The notes below the pieces were generated by a model. That model was given only the letters and a program-made list of their open reading frames with translations, did no database searches and was not told where the DNA came from. The translations under genes and the position numbers were made by a program. Shown here one piece after another: positions 18,001 through 25,444 of a stretch of 36,612 nt of DNA (positions are counted from its first letter, which is position 1; each line of letters opens with the position of its first letter). The DNA lies in the NCBI GenBank assembly GCA_023383795.1, contig JAHDYJ010000023.1, positions 12,288-48,899 on the forward strand, written 5' to 3'. Source of the DNA: Burkholderiales bacterium. GTDB taxonomy: Bacteria; Pseudomonadota; Gammaproteobacteria; Burkholderiales; SG8-39.

Positions 18001-20989
18001 CGACGTCGAGCTCTCGCGCACGCTCTACGACATCTTCCTGACCGAGTCGCAGCAGCATCTGGTCACGATGCGCGACGCGCTCGGCCGCGCCGACGCGGGC
18101 GAGGTGGTCACGGTCGACCTGCGGCGCGCGGCGCACACGCTTGCCGGGATCGCCGGCACCGTGAAGCTCGACGCGATGTGGGCGCTCGGCCACTCGTTCG
18201 AGAACATGCTGCACCGGGCGCAGGACCGCCCGCTCACCGACGGCGAGCGGACGCTCGCACACGCGGCGCTCGACGCGCTCGAGGCGATGTCGGCCGCCGC
18301 CACCGCGCGCACCCCACCGCAGGCCCTGCCGGACCTCGTCGCGCGCCTCGAAGCGTCCGAGGAGCCCGACCTCGCCGCGGCCGCGCCGGCGCAAGACGAG
18401 ACGCTGGTCGCCCCGGCCGACGCGTCAATCGAGATCGCGGCGGCGAAGGAAGCCGGCGAGGGTGCAGCCGAAACGCTCGACTTCACCGCGCCGGCCGACT
18501 CGGCGCCTCCGGCCGCGGCGCCGGCGCCTGCCGCGCCGCCCCCCCGCCCGGCGAACGTCGTCACGTTCCCGGTGGCACAGGACGAGCCCGCGCGGGCCGC
18601 GCCCGCGGTCACCGTCGAGGAGATCCCGGTCGAGCGCCGCCAGCGCCGCCTGGACGACGATATCGACCGCGAGCTCCTGCCGATCTTCCTCGAGGAGGCG
18701 AACGACCTCGTCCCGTCGATCGGACAGGGCCTGCGCGATTGGCGTGACCATCCCGACAACCGCGCGGCGGGCAACGAGCTGCAGCGGCACCTGCATACCC
18801 TGAAAGGCTCCGCGCGCATGTGCGGCGCGATGGCGCTCGGCGAGCTCACGCACTCGATGGAGAGCAAGGTCGAGAACGCGCTCTCGCTGAAGCTGCTGCC
18901 GCCGTCGCTGTTCGACGAGCTCGAGACCTCGTTCGACCGCATGGGGCTCCTGTTCGACCGCCTGCAGCGGCCCGACGCGGCCCTGCCGCCGGAGCCGGAG
19001 GCGCCGGCGCCGGCGGCGGCGGGTGAGGCAGCGGCGCCGCAGCCGGCGCCATCGCCTGCACCGCAGCCGGCGCCATCGGACGCGTCCGACGCCGCGCCTG
19101 CGGCAGCGCAGCCGCCCGCGCGGCCGGGCGCCAAGGAAGCCGACGCCGCGGCACAGGGCCGCGCGATGCTGCGCGTGCGCGCCGACGTGATCGACCGCCT
19201 GGTGAACGAGGCGGGCGAGGTGTCGATCGCGCGCAGCCGCATCGAAGGGGAGCTGCGCGCGCTCAAGGCCGCGCTCTCCGAGCTCACCGAGAACGTCAAT
19301 CGCCTGCGCGCGCAGCTGCGCGAGATCGAGATCCAGGCGGAGACGCAGATGCAGTCGCGGCTCTCGATCGCGCAGGAGAAGGAGCAGGCGTTCGATCCGC
19401 TCGAGTTCGACCGCTTCACCCGCTTCCAGGAAATCACGCGGATGATGGCCGAGAGCGTGAACGACGTGGCGACGGTGCAGCAGAACATCCTGCGCGCGGT
19501 CGGCGACGCGGACGGCGCGCTCTCGGCGCAGTCGCGGCTCACGCGCAACCTGCAGCAGGACCTGATGCGCATCCGGATGGTGCCGTTCGCGAGCGTCGCC
19601 GAGCGCCTCTACCGCGTCGTGCGCCAGGCGGCGAAGGAGACCGAGAAGCGCGCCGTGCTCGACATCCGCGGCGGCCAGGTCGAGCTCGACCGCTCGGTGC
19701 TCGAGCGCATCACCGCGCCGTTCGAGCACATGCTGCGCAACTCCGTCGCGCACGGCATCGAGCCCACCGCGACGCGCCTCGAGCGCGGCAAGCCCGAGCT
19801 CGGCGAGATCAAGATCGAGGTGCGCCAGGAAGGCAACGAGGTCATGCTCGCCGTCACCGACGACGGCGGCGGCATCAACCTGCCCCGCGTCCTCGAGAAG
19901 GCGCGCAGCCTAGGCCTGGTGGCGGACGGCCAGCAGCTCACCGACAGCGAGATCGCCTCGTTCATCTTCCATCCGGGCTTCTCGACCGCCGCCGAGGTGA
20001 GCCAGCTCGCCGGCCGCGGCGTCGGCATGGACGTGGTGAAGAGCGAGGTCGCCGCGCTCGGCGGGCGCATCGAGACCCACACCGAGGCCGGCAAGGGCAC
20101 GCGGTTCCTGATCTATCTCCCGCTCACGCTCGCGGTGACGCAGGCGGTGCTCGTGCGCGCCGGCCAGACGAAGTACGCGATCCCGGCGGTCATGGTCGAG
20201 CAGGTGCGCCAGGTGAAGCTGCCCGAGCTCACCGCGTGCAACGAGTCGGGCACCGCGACCTGGCAGGACCGCAGCTATCCGTTCCGCTATCTGCCGCGCC
20301 TGCTCGGCGACTTCGACAGCCAGACCGAGAGCAAGCGCTTCCACTCGATCATGTTCGTGCGCAGCGGCGCGCAGGTGGTGGCGATCCAAGTCGACGAGGT
20401 CGTCGGCAACCAGGAAATCGTGGTCAAGAACACCGGACCGCTGCTCTCGCGCATCGCCGGCATCACCGGCGCCACGGTGCTCGGCTCGGGCGAGATCGTC
20501 CTGATCCTGAACCCGGTCGTCCTGGCCGGGCGCGAGCCGATCGCGGCGCCGGAGGGCGCGGGCGCGGCGACCGCCGCGGCCGAGGAATTCGCGATCACCG
20601 TGCCGAGCATCATGATCGTCGACGATTCGCTCACGGTGCGCAAGATCACCGGGCGGCTGCTTGCGCGCGAGGGCTACCACGTCCTCACCGCCAAGGATGG
20701 CGTGGACGCGGTCGAGCAGCTCCAGGACGTCGTGCCCGACGTGATGCTGGTCGACATCGAGATGCCGCGGATGGACGGCTTCGACCTCACCCGCGCCGTG
20801 CGCGGGGATCCGCGCCTGCGTCACATCCCGATCATCATGATCACCTCGCGCACCGCCGAGAAGCACCGCGCCTACGCGAAAGAGATCGGCGTGAACGTCT
20901 ACCTGGGCAAGCCGTTCCAGGAAGACGAACTGCTCGGTCACGTCGCCGGCTTCGTCGGGAAGCCGGCCCTCGTGCCCGAGGCCGGATAG
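15032..20989 (+). CDS. chpA: Pil-Chp hybrid histidine kinase ChpA (multi-Hpt CheA with receiver)
   Basis: ChpA (PilL) is the CheA-type kinase that controls pilus dynamics through PilG and PilH. The 1985-residue protein begins with GTG. An N-terminal Hpt-like domain has H49 (FHQAHGALQIVG) and is followed by degenerate helical Hpt-like sequence to about residue 650. Canonical Hpt domains have H721 (GFHTLKGSGRMVG), H1035 (AAHTLAGIAGTVKL) and H1255 (HLHTLKGSARMCG). They are split by Ala/Pro-rich linkers (about 815-985, 1100-1205, 1310-1375). Next come the dimerisation helices (about 1380-1530), the ATPase domain (N box FEHMLRNSVAHGIEP near 1565, DDGGGINL, GRGVGMDVVKSE), a CheW domain (about 1700-1830) and a receiver with D1908 (LVDIEMPRMDG). 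P. aeruginosa ChpA is longer, about 2470 residues. Confidence 0.96.
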   Translation: MAGDFDIGPLTWVKGEIDQALEKSLEALRGYAANPAESAQLKFCRTHFHQAHGALQIVGLDGVTRVSEELEGLLGDFEKEGERPKPEAVAAAEQAYEAISAHLGGLLAGEANHPVLLFPVYRDLAAARGKEAPDPVDLYYPDLTRRPPKRERAPTPLAGEALVQHYRDARARYQRGLLKLLKKDPTGAEDMRAAVAAVEAAQSVPAQRAFWWVALGFFDALVARAVPDSPMLMRLCNRIEHQLKRMVEGSTNVAERLMREALFAVARARPATEHLREVQEVFELAGSLPPALETRQESLPQTPGLRMMRELVGQAKTTWNKVASGHQPSVAAFREQAASLAARGAETGHDQLKTLATDVAVTARWLGDSAGKVNDAVAMEVATALLLIENAIENFGRLGDEFAQQVALMRSRLQGCMQGKMPEGAAPMLDEMSRRAQERLLMTQVVGEIQASLRAVEQALDAFFRDSSTRGDLAALDKPVRQVLGALTMLNEDRAAAALSTCAAEIQRFASSDYAPAQADFERVAGTLSGIGFYVDALQHGKADFDAIMAPIGPRKAAPAEEVEAPHTAGSIEAGLVRGRRAAQELFERWKQRPDDAALKRELKANLQSIQKDAGLVADAALERQAAEMLAMLGKSDAKPFDPRITQTLSQITPPVAPETVPSPKTRELVAASAEKVDAELLSVYLEEAGEVLAGIAERVETVRAEPHAIEDLRTIRRGFHTLKGSGRMVGLTRLGEAAWAVEQVMNKWLEEERPATPDLLQLVAEAERFFGTAVAALKEGGASPDESAIVALAQKVKAGEPLGESPALPAAAPVVEPAAAAAPTIELAAEPSPAAAPTIEPAVEASAAAAPAADAEHETKLPAIEPLEEAPTAPSADALTVPSDTAAELELPSLEFDVPGAAPVAAEPVEPAPAAPREPAREPISLDFSLPMATLGAAARTEASPPAAAAPAAPRDDALDFADLGPAQASPEPSAAAAPVEADDTVRIGDVELSRTLYDIFLTESQQHLVTMRDALGRADAGEVVTVDLRRAAHTLAGIAGTVKLDAMWALGHSFENMLHRAQDRPLTDGERTLAHAALDALEAMSAAATARTPPQALPDLVARLEASEEPDLAAAAPAQDETLVAPADASIEIAAAKEAGEGAAETLDFTAPADSAPPAAAPAPAAPPPRPANVVTFPVAQDEPARAAPAVTVEEIPVERRQRRLDDDIDRELLPIFLEEANDLVPSIGQGLRDWRDHPDNRAAGNELQRHLHTLKGSARMCGAMALGELTHSMESKVENALSLKLLPPSLFDELETSFDRMGLLFDRLQRPDAALPPEPEAPAPAAAGEAAAPQPAPSPAPQPAPSDASDAAPAAAQPPARPGAKEADAAAQGRAMLRVRADVIDRLVNEAGEVSIARSRIEGELRALKAALSELTENVNRLRAQLREIEIQAETQMQSRLSIAQEKEQAFDPLEFDRFTRFQEITRMMAESVNDVATVQQNILRAVGDADGALSAQSRLTRNLQQDLMRIRMVPFASVAERLYRVVRQAAKETEKRAVLDIRGGQVELDRSVLERITAPFEHMLRNSVAHGIEPTATRLERGKPELGEIKIEVRQEGNEVMLAVTDDGGGINLPRVLEKARSLGLVADGQQLTDSEIASFIFHPGFSTAAEVSQLAGRGVGMDVVKSEVAALGGRIETHTEAGKGTRFLIYLPLTLAVTQAVLVRAGQTKYAIPAVMVEQVRQVKLPELTACNESGTATWQDRSYPFRYLPRLLGDFDSQTESKRFHSIMFVRSGAQVVAIQVDEVVGNQEIVVKNTGPLLSRIAGITGATVLGSGEIVLILNPVVLAGREPIAAPEGAGAATAAAEEFAITVPSIMIVDDSLTVRKITGRLLAREGYHVLTAKDGVDAVEQLQDVVPDVMLVDIEMPRMDGFDLTRAVRGDPRLRHIPIIMITSRTAEKHRAYAKEIGVNVYLGKPFQEDELLGHVAGFVGKPALVPEAG
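19037..19078 (+). repeat. Short in-frame tandem repeat in a chpA linker
   Basis: An 18-bp unit beginning CCGCAGCCGG at 19037 recurs exactly at 19061, a period of 24 bp. It encodes the repeated QPAPS in the Pro/Ala linker between the last Hpt domain and the dimerisation domain. Slippage here would change linker length without shifting the frame. Confidence 0.7.
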
Positions 20990-21018
20990 GCCCCCGGACG
21001 TCGCCCGAGGGCACCGCC

Positions 21019-21038
21019 ACGGGCGCCGCGGCGCCCGT
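21019..21038. terminator. Hairpin after chpA (first of two)
   Basis: Perfect arms ACGGGCGC (21019-21026) and GCGCCCGT (21031-21038) flank a CGCG loop, starting 30 bp after the chpA stop. A T-poor tail follows. It lies before a second, stronger hairpin. Confidence 0.5.
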
Positions 21039-21060
21039 TCGCGCAATCCTTTCCGGGAGT

Positions 21061-21084
21061 CGAAGGGGGAAATGTCCCCCTTCG
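21061..21084. terminator. Perfect 10-bp hairpin between convergent chpA and spy-like gene
   Basis: Arms CGAAGGGGGA (21061-21070) and TCCCCCTTCG (21075-21084) surround AATG. It ends 12 bp before the stop codon of the convergent spy-like gene, so it can serve both transcripts. Confidence 0.7.
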
Positions 21085-21096
21085 CTCCGGCGTTCG

Positions 21097-21564
21097 CTAG
21101 TTCCGGCCGCGACGGTCGCGGCGCTCGGCGCGCAGCTGCTCGAGCTTCGCGCGCTGCTCGGGCGTCAGGACCGCCAGCGCCTTCTGCCCGGTCTCGACCC
21201 GCATCACGGTGAGATCGGCCTGGAGCTTCGCGCCCTCGTCGGCGAGCGCGCGGACGCGCGCCGCATCGTAGTCCTTGGCGGTCGCGGCCTCGCGCAGCGC
21301 GGAGCGGTTCGCGCGGAGCGCGTTCATCTTCTCGCGCATCGCCGGGCGCGCGGCGTGGCGGATCTCGAACATGCGGTCGCGCTGCGCTTCGCTCAGGTCG
21401 AGCCCGCGCAGCACGCGGCCGCCGTGGTCGGCACGCCATCCGCCGCGTCCCTCGGACCAGTGGCCGTCGCCGCCGTGCGGGCGCGCGACGGCCGGCGCGG
21501 CGACGGCGAGGCCGGCGAGGCTCGCGGCGAGCGCCGCGGCGAGAATCGATTTTCTGTTCAGCAT
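21097..21564 (-). CDS. Spy/CpxP-like periplasmic chaperone (LTxxQ motif)
   Basis: The 155-residue exported protein has a signal peptide (residues 1-27, LNRKSILAAALAASLAGLAV, predicted cut after AVA) and a His/Gly/Arg-rich stretch (29-52). A helical domain follows, containing two LTxxQ-type motifs: LDLSEAQ (55-61) and LTPEQ (133-137). Spy and CpxP are periplasmic proteins of this fold; Spy acts as an ATP-independent chaperone and CpxP restrains the CpxA kinase. I start at ATG 21562-21564, which has AAGGAG (complement of 21572-21577) 7 nt upstream. The gene is divergent from a CpxR/CpxA-like pair with a CpxR-type site between, so it is probably the regulator's target and perhaps its feedback inhibitor. 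Confidence 0.88.
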   Translation of the reverse strand: MLNRKSILAAALAASLAGLAVAAPAVARPHGGDGHWSEGRGGWRADHGGRVLRGLDLSEAQRDRMFEIRHAARPAMREKMNALRANRSALREAATAKDYDAARVRALADEGAKLQADLTVMRVETGQKALAVLTPEQRAKLEQLRAERRDRRGRN

Positions 21565-21670
21565 TGCAAGGCTCCTTCCGGTTGATCGGGGCTCGACCGG
21601 GAACCCGCTCCCGGCGCCGCCCATGCCCTGCAGTGTGGCCGGGCGGCGCGCAAAGTTGGGTCGCCGCGGG

Positions 21671-21695
21671 GTAAAGGAACGTAAAGGTCGGTCAA
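21671..21695. promoter_or_regulatory. CpxR-type operator in the spy-cpxR divergent region
   Basis: GTAAA at 21671-21675 and GTAAA at 21681-21685 are separated by 5 bp, an exact fit to the CpxR box GTAAA-N(4-8)-GTAAA. A third, degenerate copy GTCAA lies at 21691-21695, again 10 bp on, so three half-sites sit on one face of the helix. GCAAA at 21650-21654 is a possible fourth, 21 bp upstream. The site is 107 bp upstream of the spy-like start and overlaps the likely -35 region of the regulator gene. Confidence 0.65.
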
Positions 21696-21715
21696 GCGCC
21701 GTGCCGCGGGCGCGG

Positions 21716-21721
21716 CACAAT
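21716..21721 (+). promoter_or_regulatory. Possible -10 box of the response regulator gene
   Basis: CACAAT lies 6 bp before ATG 21728. The -35 region would overlap the third GTCAA half-site at 21691-21696, with a spacing of about 19 bp. Transcription would start near 21728, giving either a leaderless message from that ATG or a 40-nt leader to ATG 21767. Confidence 0.35.
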
Positions 21722-21727
21722 GCGAAC

Positions 21728-22447
21728 ATGGCCGCGAGCGAGACCCGCAGAGCCCACGCCGGACCGATGCCGCGCATTCTTCTGGTCGACGACGACGCCG
21801 AGCTGCTGGCGATGCTCGGCGAGTACCTCGCGCCCGAGGGGTTCGCGGTCGAGACCGCGGCCGACGGCGAGGCGGGCGTCGAGCGCGCGCTGCGCGGGGA
21901 CGTGGACCTCGTCGTGCTCGACGTCATGCTGCCCCGGCTCTCGGGGCTCGAGGCGCTCGCGCGGCTGCGGCGCGCGAGCGCCGTCCCGGTGCTGATGCTC
22001 ACGGCGAAGGGCGACGACGTCGACCGCATCGTCGGGCTCGAGCTCGGCGCGGACGACTATCTGCCCAAGCCGTTCAATCCGCGCGAGCTGGTCGCGCGGC
22101 TGCGGGCGCTCCTGCGGCGCAGCCGCGCGCCGGCGGCGGGCGCCGCGGAGCTGCGCGCTGGCGACGCGACCGTGCGGCCCGCCGAGCGCACGGCCACCTG
22201 GCGCGGCGCGCCGCTCGAGCTCACCAGCACCGAATACAACCTGCTGGAGGCGCTGGTGCGCAACGCCGGCCGCGTGCTCAGCAAGGCCGAGCTGTCCGAG
22301 CAGGTGCTCGGCCGCGCGATGACCCGCTACGACCGCGGGATCGACATGCACGTGAGCAATCTGCGCCGCAAGCTCGGCACGCTCGCCGACGGCCGCTCGC
22401 CGATCCAGACGGTGCGCGGGACGGGCTACCAGTTCGTTTCGGCGTGA
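21728..22447 (+). CDS. OmpR-family response regulator, CpxR-like
   Basis: This DNA-binding response regulator has a receiver domain with the acidic trio in ILLVDDDAEL, the phospho-acceptor aspartate in LVVLDVMLPRLSG (D65, or D52 from the shorter start), and lysine in DDYLPKPFNPREL. It is followed by an OmpR/PhoB winged helix (ELTSTEYNLLEALVRNAGRV ... DMHVSNLRRKLG ... VRGTGYQFV). From ATG 21728 it has 239 residues; ATG 21767 (MPRILLVDDD) would match CpxR N-termini better, and neither has a ribosome-binding site. The partner kinase overlaps its stop codon. The GTAAA repeats upstream support CpxR-like specificity and autoregulation; the cpxR name itself is inference. Confidence 0.88.
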   Translation: MAASETRRAHAGPMPRILLVDDDAELLAMLGEYLAPEGFAVETAADGEAGVERALRGDVDLVVLDVMLPRLSGLEALARLRRASAVPVLMLTAKGDDVDRIVGLELGADDYLPKPFNPRELVARLRALLRRSRAPAAGAAELRAGDATVRPAERTATWRGAPLELTSTEYNLLEALVRNAGRVLSKAELSEQVLGRAMTRYDRGIDMHVSNLRRKLGTLADGRSPIQTVRGTGYQFVSA

Positions 22448-23832
22448 GCGCGATGGGACGCCTCTTCTGGAAGATCTTCGCCGGCTTCTGGCTCACCCTC
22501 GTGGTGACGGGCGCCGGCGTCGGCGCGCTGGTCTACGCGTACAACCAGGCCCGCCTCGCGGAGGCGAACGAGGTCGCGGCCGGACCGCGGTCGGACATGC
22601 TCGTTTCCGCGGTGGCGACCGCGGCCGCGCACGGCGGTGCCCGCGCCGTCGAGTCGCTGATCGCGGACTGGGGGCCGCGGCGCCCTGCGGTGCTGGTCGT
22701 GGACGAATCCGGACGCGACGTGCTCGGCCGGGCGGTCCCGCCGGGGGCGCTCGCGAGCGCGCGCGAGCAGCTCGGCGGCGCGGCACGCGCGGCCGGCGTG
22801 CGCCAGGTCGCGGCACCCGACGGGCGGGCGCTCGTGGTGTTCGCGCCCGCGCCGGAGCGCGCGGCGCGGTCGCCGCGCGCGCGACCGCGGGCCCTCCGGC
22901 CGCTGCCGGACGACCGCCTCGCGATCCAGCTCGGCATCGCGCTCGTCGCGAGCCTCGCGTTCAGTGCCGGGCTCGCCTGGTACCTCGCACGACCGGTGCG
23001 TCACCTGCGGACCGCGAGCCGGCGCCTCGCCGACGGCGCGCTCGACACGCGCGTCGCGCCGGTGCTCGGCGGGCGGCGCGACGAGATCGCCGACCTCGGA
23101 CGCGACTTCGACCACATGGCTGCCCGGCTGCAGGCGCTGGTCGGCGCGCAGAAGCGCCTGCTGCACGACGTGTCGCACGAGCTGCGCTCCCCGCTCGCGC
23201 GCCTCCAGGTCGCGGTCGGGCTCGCGCGCCAGCAGCCCGCACGCCTCGAGGGCGCGCTCGAGCGCATCGAGCGCGAGACCGCCCGGCTCGATGCGCTCGT
23301 CGGCGAGCTGCTCACGCTCTCGCGCCTCGAGGCCGGCGTGACCGGCGCGCCGGCCGAAGCGCTCGACGTCGGCGAGCTGCTGGAGGAGATCGCCGCGGAC
23401 GCGCGATTCGAGGCCGAAGCCGCGGGCTGCCGGGTCGCGCTGCGGCTGCACGGCGAGCTCGCCGTGCGCGGCCGCGCCGAACTCTTGCGCCGCGCGCTCG
23501 AGAACGTGATTCGGAACGCGGTGAAGTACGCGGCGCGGGACACCGTCGTCGAGGTGGCGGCGGCGCGCGATGCGGCAGAGCTCGTCGTCTCGGTCTGCGA
23601 CCGCGGCCCGGGCGCACCCGCGACGGAGCTCGATCGGCTCTTCGAGCCGTTCTTCCGGGCCGAGCGTGGCCCCGAGCGGGCCGGCTACGGCCTCGGGCTT
23701 GCGATCGCCCGGCGCGCCGTGGAAGCGCACGGCGGTCGCATCGGCGCATCGAATCGTCCCGGGGGCGGGCTTTGCGTCGAGATCCGGCTGCCGGGCGGCG
23801 CGGACGATGCGACGAGGCCGCGGGAAGGGTAG
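22444..23832 (+). CDS. Sensor histidine kinase, CpxA-like
   Basis: The 462-residue inner-membrane kinase has TM1 (about residues 9-31), a periplasmic domain of about 125 residues, TM2 (about 160-181), HAMP (182-235), a HisKA domain with H245 in LLHDVSHELRSPLARLQ (close to the CpxA LLSDISHELRTPLTRLQ), and an ATPase domain. The ATPase has RRALENVIRNAVKYA (N box), VCDRGPGAP (G1), LFEPFFRAE (F box) and YGLGLAIARR (G2). GTG 22444 overlaps the regulator stop (GTGA); ATG 22453 is the alternative start. The periplasmic domain would be the contact site for the Spy/CpxP-like protein if that acts as in enterics. The HK gene is followed by a 36-bp gap and an unrelated oxidoreductase. Confidence 0.9.
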   Translation: MSAMGRLFWKIFAGFWLTLVVTGAGVGALVYAYNQARLAEANEVAAGPRSDMLVSAVATAAAHGGARAVESLIADWGPRRPAVLVVDESGRDVLGRAVPPGALASAREQLGGAARAAGVRQVAAPDGRALVVFAPAPERAARSPRARPRALRPLPDDRLAIQLGIALVASLAFSAGLAWYLARPVRHLRTASRRLADGALDTRVAPVLGGRRDEIADLGRDFDHMAARLQALVGAQKRLLHDVSHELRSPLARLQVAVGLARQQPARLEGALERIERETARLDALVGELLTLSRLEAGVTGAPAEALDVGELLEEIAADARFEAEAAGCRVALRLHGELAVRGRAELLRRALENVIRNAVKYAARDTVVEVAAARDAAELVVSVCDRGPGAPATELDRLFEPFFRAERGPERAGYGLGLAIARRAVEAHGGRIGASNRPGGGLCVEIRLPGGADDATRPREG

Positions 23833-23868
23833 GCTTCCCGGGTTGCAGGTCGGCCAAGGAGCTTCCGC

Positions 23869-24732
23869 ATGGCGCACGAGACGATCGCGATACTGCATCC
23901 CGGCGAGATGGGCGCGGCGATCGGCGCGCGGCTGCGCGCGAAGGGGCTGCGGGTCGTCTGGGCCGGCGCCGGTCGCAGCGCGGCGACGCGCGAGCGGGCG
24001 GCGGCCGCGCTGGAGGACGCCGGCACCTTGCGCGACGCGCTCGCTGCGAGCGACATCGCCGTCGCGGTCTGTCCGCCGCACGCCGCTCTGGCGCTCGCGC
24101 GGGAGGTCGCCGCGACAGGCTTCCGCGGCATCTATGTCGACGCGAACGCGGTCGCGCCGGCCACCGCGGAGGAGATCGGACGCATCGTCGAGGAAGGCGG
24201 CGCATCGTTCGTCGACGGTGGCATCGTCGGGCCGCCGCCGGTCGCCGGCGCGGGCGCACGCCTGTATCTCGCGGGGGCCGGCGCCGCGCGCCTCGCCGCG
24301 CTGCTCTCCGCGGGCGAGCTGAGCGCGGTCGCGCTCGACGGCGGCGTCGGCGCGGCCTCCGCGCTCAAGGCCGCGTACGCCGCCTGGAACAAGGGCGCCA
24401 CCGCGCTCGCGGCCGCGACGCACGCGCTCGCGGTGCACGCCGGCGTGGCCGACGCCCTGATGCACGAGTGGCGCGGCACGCAGCCCGATGCGGTGCGCCG
24501 CCTGGACAGTCTGCGGCGCGCGGCACGCAAGGCGTGGCGCTGGTCCGGCGAGATGGAGGAGATCGCCGCGGCCTTCGCCGCCGCCGGGCTGCCCGATGGC
24601 TTTCACATGGCGGCGGCGGATCTGTACCGGCGGCTGGCGTCGTTCAAGGACGCCGGCGCGCCGCCGCCGCTCGCCGAGCTCACCGCGATGCTCGAAGCAC
24701 CGGCCGGTCCGCGCCGCCGCCGCAGCGCCTGA
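23869..24732 (+). CDS. 6-phosphogluconate dehydrogenase-like oxidoreductase with DUF1932 C-terminus
   Basis: The 287-residue protein has an N-terminal Rossmann fold (IAILHPGEMGAAIGARLRAKG, with the GxMGxxxG dinucleotide motif). Its core resembles the beta-hydroxyacid dehydrogenase family (DIAVAVCPPHAAL, YVDANAVAP, FVDGGIVGPPP). The C-terminal domain has ASALKAAYAAWNKGATAL, where the lysine matches the catalytic lysine of the family, and looks like DUF1932, a putative C-terminal domain of NAD-binding phosphogluconate dehydrogenases. Substrate is unknown. The start is well set by AAGGAG at 23856-23861, 7 nt before the ATG. Same strand as the Cpx-like pair with only 36 bp between, so read-through is possible. 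Confidence 0.85.
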   Translation: MAHETIAILHPGEMGAAIGARLRAKGLRVVWAGAGRSAATRERAAAALEDAGTLRDALAASDIAVAVCPPHAALALAREVAATGFRGIYVDANAVAPATAEEIGRIVEEGGASFVDGGIVGPPPVAGAGARLYLAGAGAARLAALLSAGELSAVALDGGVGAASALKAAYAAWNKGATALAAATHALAVHAGVADALMHEWRGTQPDAVRRLDSLRRAARKAWRWSGEMEEIAAAFAAAGLPDGFHMAAADLYRRLASFKDAGAPPPLAELTAMLEAPAGPRRRRSA

Positions 24733-24757
24733 GGCGAACTCGCCGCGGACGCGTCCG

Positions 24758-25444
24758 CTACCTGCGCGGCTTTGCGCGCGACGTGCGTCGCGCCGGACGC
24801 GGCTTGCCCCAGCGCGCCTCGAGCTCCGCCAGGTTCTCCGCTGCCGCCATGACGATCACCTCGTCGCCCTTCTTGATCGGCGTGTCGCCGTCGGGCAGCA
24901 CCAGCTCCTCGTCCCGGTAGACGCAGATGATGCGGCTGCGCTCCGGCAGGCCGAGCTCCCCGGCCGGCCGCGCGTCCTCTTCGCGCGCGACGAAGGAGAA
25001 GACGCGCGCGTCGCCGCGCATCATGGCCGACAGCTCGAGCGGATCGCGCCCCTCGAACATGTCGGCGAGAAAGCGCGAGATGGTGCGCGTCGGGATGATC
25101 GTGTCCTCCAGGCCGAGCTCGATGCAGATGTGCTCGAGCTCGGGGTCCTCGATCCTCGCCACCACGCGGCCGAAGCCGAGCGAATCGCCGACCAGCGCGG
25201 CGATGATGTTCGCCTCGTCCGAGCCCGTCAGGCAGAACAGCACGTCGGTGTGCTCGGGATCGGCCTCGCGCAGCACCGCGGGCTTCGCGCCGTCGCCGTG
25301 CAGGAAGCCGCAATCGAGCTCCTCGGCGAGCGACTCGATCCGCTCGCGGTCGCGCTCGATGATCACGACCTCGTGCCTGCGCCTGACCAGATGGCGGGCG
25401 GTCATCACCGTCAGCGCGCCCGCGCCCACGAACACGGCTCTCAT
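24758..25444 (-). CDS. trkA: Potassium uptake regulatory subunit TrkA (single RCK unit)
   Basis: TrkA binds nucleotides on the cytoplasmic face of TrkH and gates K+ flux. The 228-residue protein has one RCK-N domain (about residues 1-125: AVFVGAGALTVMTARHLV, the acidic end of beta-2 in VVIIERDRERIESL, FCLTGSDEANI) and one TrkA-C domain (about 130-215). This is half the length of the duplicated E. coli TrkA (458 residues) and close to KtrA/TrkA single units. The Rossmann glycine motif GAGALT departs from the usual GxGxxG in its last position. A basic tail (ARRTSRAKPRR) ends the protein. Its ATG overlaps the trkH stop (ATGA). Confidence 0.92.
   Translation of the reverse strand: MRAVFVGAGALTVMTARHLVRRRHEVVIIERDRERIESLAEELDCGFLHGDGAKPAVLREADPEHTDVLFCLTGSDEANIIAALVGDSLGFGRVVARIEDPELEHICIELGLEDTIIPTRTISRFLADMFEGRDPLELSAMMRGDARVFSFVAREEDARPAGELGLPERSRIICVYRDEELVLPDGDTPIKKGDEVIVMAAAENLAELEARWGKPRPARRTSRAKPRR

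Noticed and set aside
11963..18394. A 2143-codon open frame on the minus strand opposite pilI, pilJ and chpA
   Set aside because: It is a shadow frame produced by high GC at third positions. Its Arg/Gly/Leu-rich translation has no domain, and the opposite strand encodes well-supported proteins throughout.
24745..24758. Palindrome GCGGACGCGTCCGC between the DUF1932 gene and trkA, resembling one at 11073-11084
   Set aside because: The core CGGACGCGTCCG also occurs inside chpA near 19077-19088. In DNA this GC-rich such palindromes arise by chance, so I did not call it a shared operator or a terminator.
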